From Mariniphaga sediminis (lineage in GTDB: Bacteria > Bacteroidota > Bacteroidia > Bacteroidales > Prolixibacteraceae): 64,000 nucleotides of DNA. Below, piece by piece: positions 63,169 through 64,000 of this stretch. The DNA lies in assembly GCF_003573545.1 (NCBI RefSeq), contig NZ_QWET01000003.1:310001-374000 (forward strand), given 5' to 3'. Numbering within the stretch: position 1 is the first letter of the stretch; every line of letters begins with the position of its first letter. Both the position numbers and the translations under genes were made by a program. A model generated the notes under the pieces. It was not told the DNA's origin. It was given only the letters and a program-made list of their open reading frames with translations, and did not search any database.

Positions 63169-63585
63169 ATGGGGCGAGCGTATACATATCGTTGCGACCG
63201 TTGTGGTTTCGAAGACCGGTTCAATGAAGGGCACGGCTTCCTGATCCATCCGCAGCCACTGGATTCCTATTTGAAAAGCAGGGAAAAACTTTTTCATTAC
63301 CAAACCCACCGGGTTTTAAAAGAACTGGCCAGGGAACACCGTAATTTATTTGTGGATGCCGGCTTTAAAATTTATAAATGCTCCCACTGCGGCGTTCTTT
63401 ACGACAAGGTGGATGTAACGGTTTACAATGATGGAAAGGTATTGCACCGAAGTGAATTTCGTTGTACACACTGTAGATCCCGCTTGAAGCTTACAAATAT
63501 TCACAGACTGAAGAAGGCAGTATGTCCGGTTTGTAAAAAGAATACATTTCGCATTGATCAGCGAAAAATGGTTTTGTGGGATTAG
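63169..63585 (+). CDS. Zinc-ribbon protein of unknown function
   Basis: Not recognised. The ATG at 63169 gives 138 residues starting MGRAYTYRCDRCGFEDRFNEGHG. Four CxxC pairs (YRCDRCG, YKCSHCG, FRCTHCR, CPVCKK) form two zinc-ribbon-like units around a helical middle (YLKSREKLFHYQTHRVLKELAREHR). An upstream frame from 63118 adds non-family residues. No catalytic motif, so nucleic-acid or protein binding is likely. The stop TAG (63583-63585) is also the first three bases of the inverted-repeat element that follows. Confidence 0.8.
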   Translation: MGRAYTYRCDRCGFEDRFNEGHGFLIHPQPLDSYLKSREKLFHYQTHRVLKELAREHRNLFVDAGFKIYKCSHCGVLYDKVDVTVYNDGKVLHRSEFRCTHCRSRLKLTNIHRLKKAVCPVCKKNTFRIDQRKMVLWD

Positions 63586-63747
63586 TGTCAAGTCAAGCGT
63601 GCTCTTACGCGCCAAGTCTTGTTCATTTTTGTTTTTTCTCATTATAAAAAGACTCACGTAGCTACGGCTATGCTTACTTTTTCTAATTTCGAAAAATTCA
63701 AAAAGCGACGGCGACTTACCCGAAATTTCACACATGACTTGACACTA
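63583..63747. mobile_element. 165-bp element with 13-bp terminal inverted repeats (MITE-like)
   Basis: TAGTGTCAAGTCA (63583-63595) is exactly inverted as TGACTTGACACTA (63735-63747). Inside are a small hairpin GCGT/ACGC (near 63597-63612), GTAGCTAC, and long AT-rich stretches. On the minus strand a frame opens with MCEISGKSPSLFEFFEIRKS across most of the element, which may be incidental. There is no transposase. The outermost TAG of each arm is the stop codon of the gene on that side. No target-site duplication is obvious. Confidence 0.55.
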
Positions 63748-64000
63748 GCTTTTTGATTCGGACTGCGTTGAAAGTTCCCGAAACAGAGTGTTTTGAGGAA
63801 ACGTGGTGGAAAGGTTTTTAAAAAGTGTGATTCCCTTTTGGTGCTTCTCCTCAATGTTAAAATAAATTTTTCCTAAAAAGTAGGAGGAAAGGGTTGAAAC
63901 AACCAGATCGCCATCGTGGGTAAAGTGTTCAATTTCAGAAAGAGCCTTTGTACGTGCCGTTCTTTTTTTATTTAGAAAGAAAGGGTTGATCAAACTGTCA
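63745..64000 (-). CDS. C-terminal fragment of an unidentified, helical-repeat-like protein (partial)
   Basis: The frame enters from the right edge without a stop and ends at the TAG encoded by 63747-63745. The visible 84 residues include YFLGKIYFNIEEKHQKGITLFKNL and STTFPQNTLFRELSTQSES, spaced like a TPR helix pair followed by a P-x-N-x-LF end. The product and start lie outside the window. It converges with the zinc-ribbon gene across the inverted-repeat element. Confidence 0.6.
   Translation of the reverse strand, partial: DSLINPFFLNKKRTARTKALSEIEHFTHDGDLVVSTLSSYFLGKIYFNIEEKHQKGITLFKNLSTTFPQNTLFRELSTQSESKS

Noticed and set aside
63346-63735. Minus-strand gene of about 129 codons covering the zinc-ribbon gene
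   Set aside because: It overlaps a gene with four CxxC pairs on the other strand. Only the part within the inverted-repeat element (MCEISGKSPSLFEFFEIRKS) could be a repeat-borne frame, and nothing shows it is expressed.

Overview
The window is chromosomal DNA of a Bacteroidota bacterium. The evidence is a SusC/SusD pair, an S46 dipeptidyl-peptidase, many lipoproteins with a short lipobox, Bacteroidota-only families (DUF4837, DUF3098, DUF4922), promoter-like boxes of the TAnnTTTG type, and AT-rich start regions without strong Shine-Dalgarno sequences. The gene content resembles environmental Bacteroidales/Marinilabiliales (Prolixibacteraceae-like). That placement is inference, because no rRNA gene is present.

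Region 1 (1-17.7 kb) is an accessory, nutrient-scavenging block on the + strand. It holds the end of a susC gene, susD, a secreted FAD-dependent oxidoreductase, an unknown HEAT-like protein, a CstA-type transporter, an MFS nucleoside-type transporter, two sulfatase lipoproteins, a PhoD-like phosphoesterase and a PHP-domain phosphoesterase. No glycoside hydrolase is present, so the substrate is more likely a small sulfated or phosphorylated organic compound than a long polysaccharide, but this is uncertain. The block is interrupted by repeat-rich DNA: a decayed VapBC-type toxin-antitoxin pair after susD, and at 12.67-14.76 kb a tandem array of eight units derived from one GxxExxY (PD-(D/E)XK-like) gene. 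One unit is intact (500 bp). The others carry the same 260-262 bp internal deletion.

Region 2 (17.7-38.1 kb) is mostly housekeeping: rnhA, the S46 peptidase, an envelope/isoprenoid cluster (M23 peptidase, dxr, rseP, tatA), DUF4837, metF, a hipBA toxin-antitoxin pair with twin operator palindromes, tRNA-Arg(CCT), a stand-alone trpB2 preceded by a candidate Trp-codon leader peptide and attenuator, lplA, a TonB-dependent receptor, dtd, a MazG-like pyrophosphatase, a polyprenyl synthase, an ArsR regulator and a GHL10 lipid/peptidoglycan-type hydrolase.

Region 3 (38.0-64 kb) holds tRNA-Lys(CTT), a HIT-like DUF4922 protein, a hybrid histidine kinase, the block ftsX-DUF3098-uppP-truB-queA, a SIMPL protein, a methyltransferase, a HAD phosphatase, an unusual glycine-rich secreted protein, metG, a cardiolipin synthase, ribD, prmC, an EEP-family phosphatase, ribF, a thioredoxin-fold lipoprotein lacking its CxxC, lpxH-like, a KAS III, rmuC, a secreted peroxiredoxin and a zinc-ribbon protein. 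The right end has a 165-bp element with 13-bp terminal inverted repeats whose ends supply the TAG stop codons of both flanking convergent genes.

The best candidates for something undescribed are the GxxExxY array with its deletion derivatives, the trpB2 leader, and the stop-codon-supplying inverted-repeat element.
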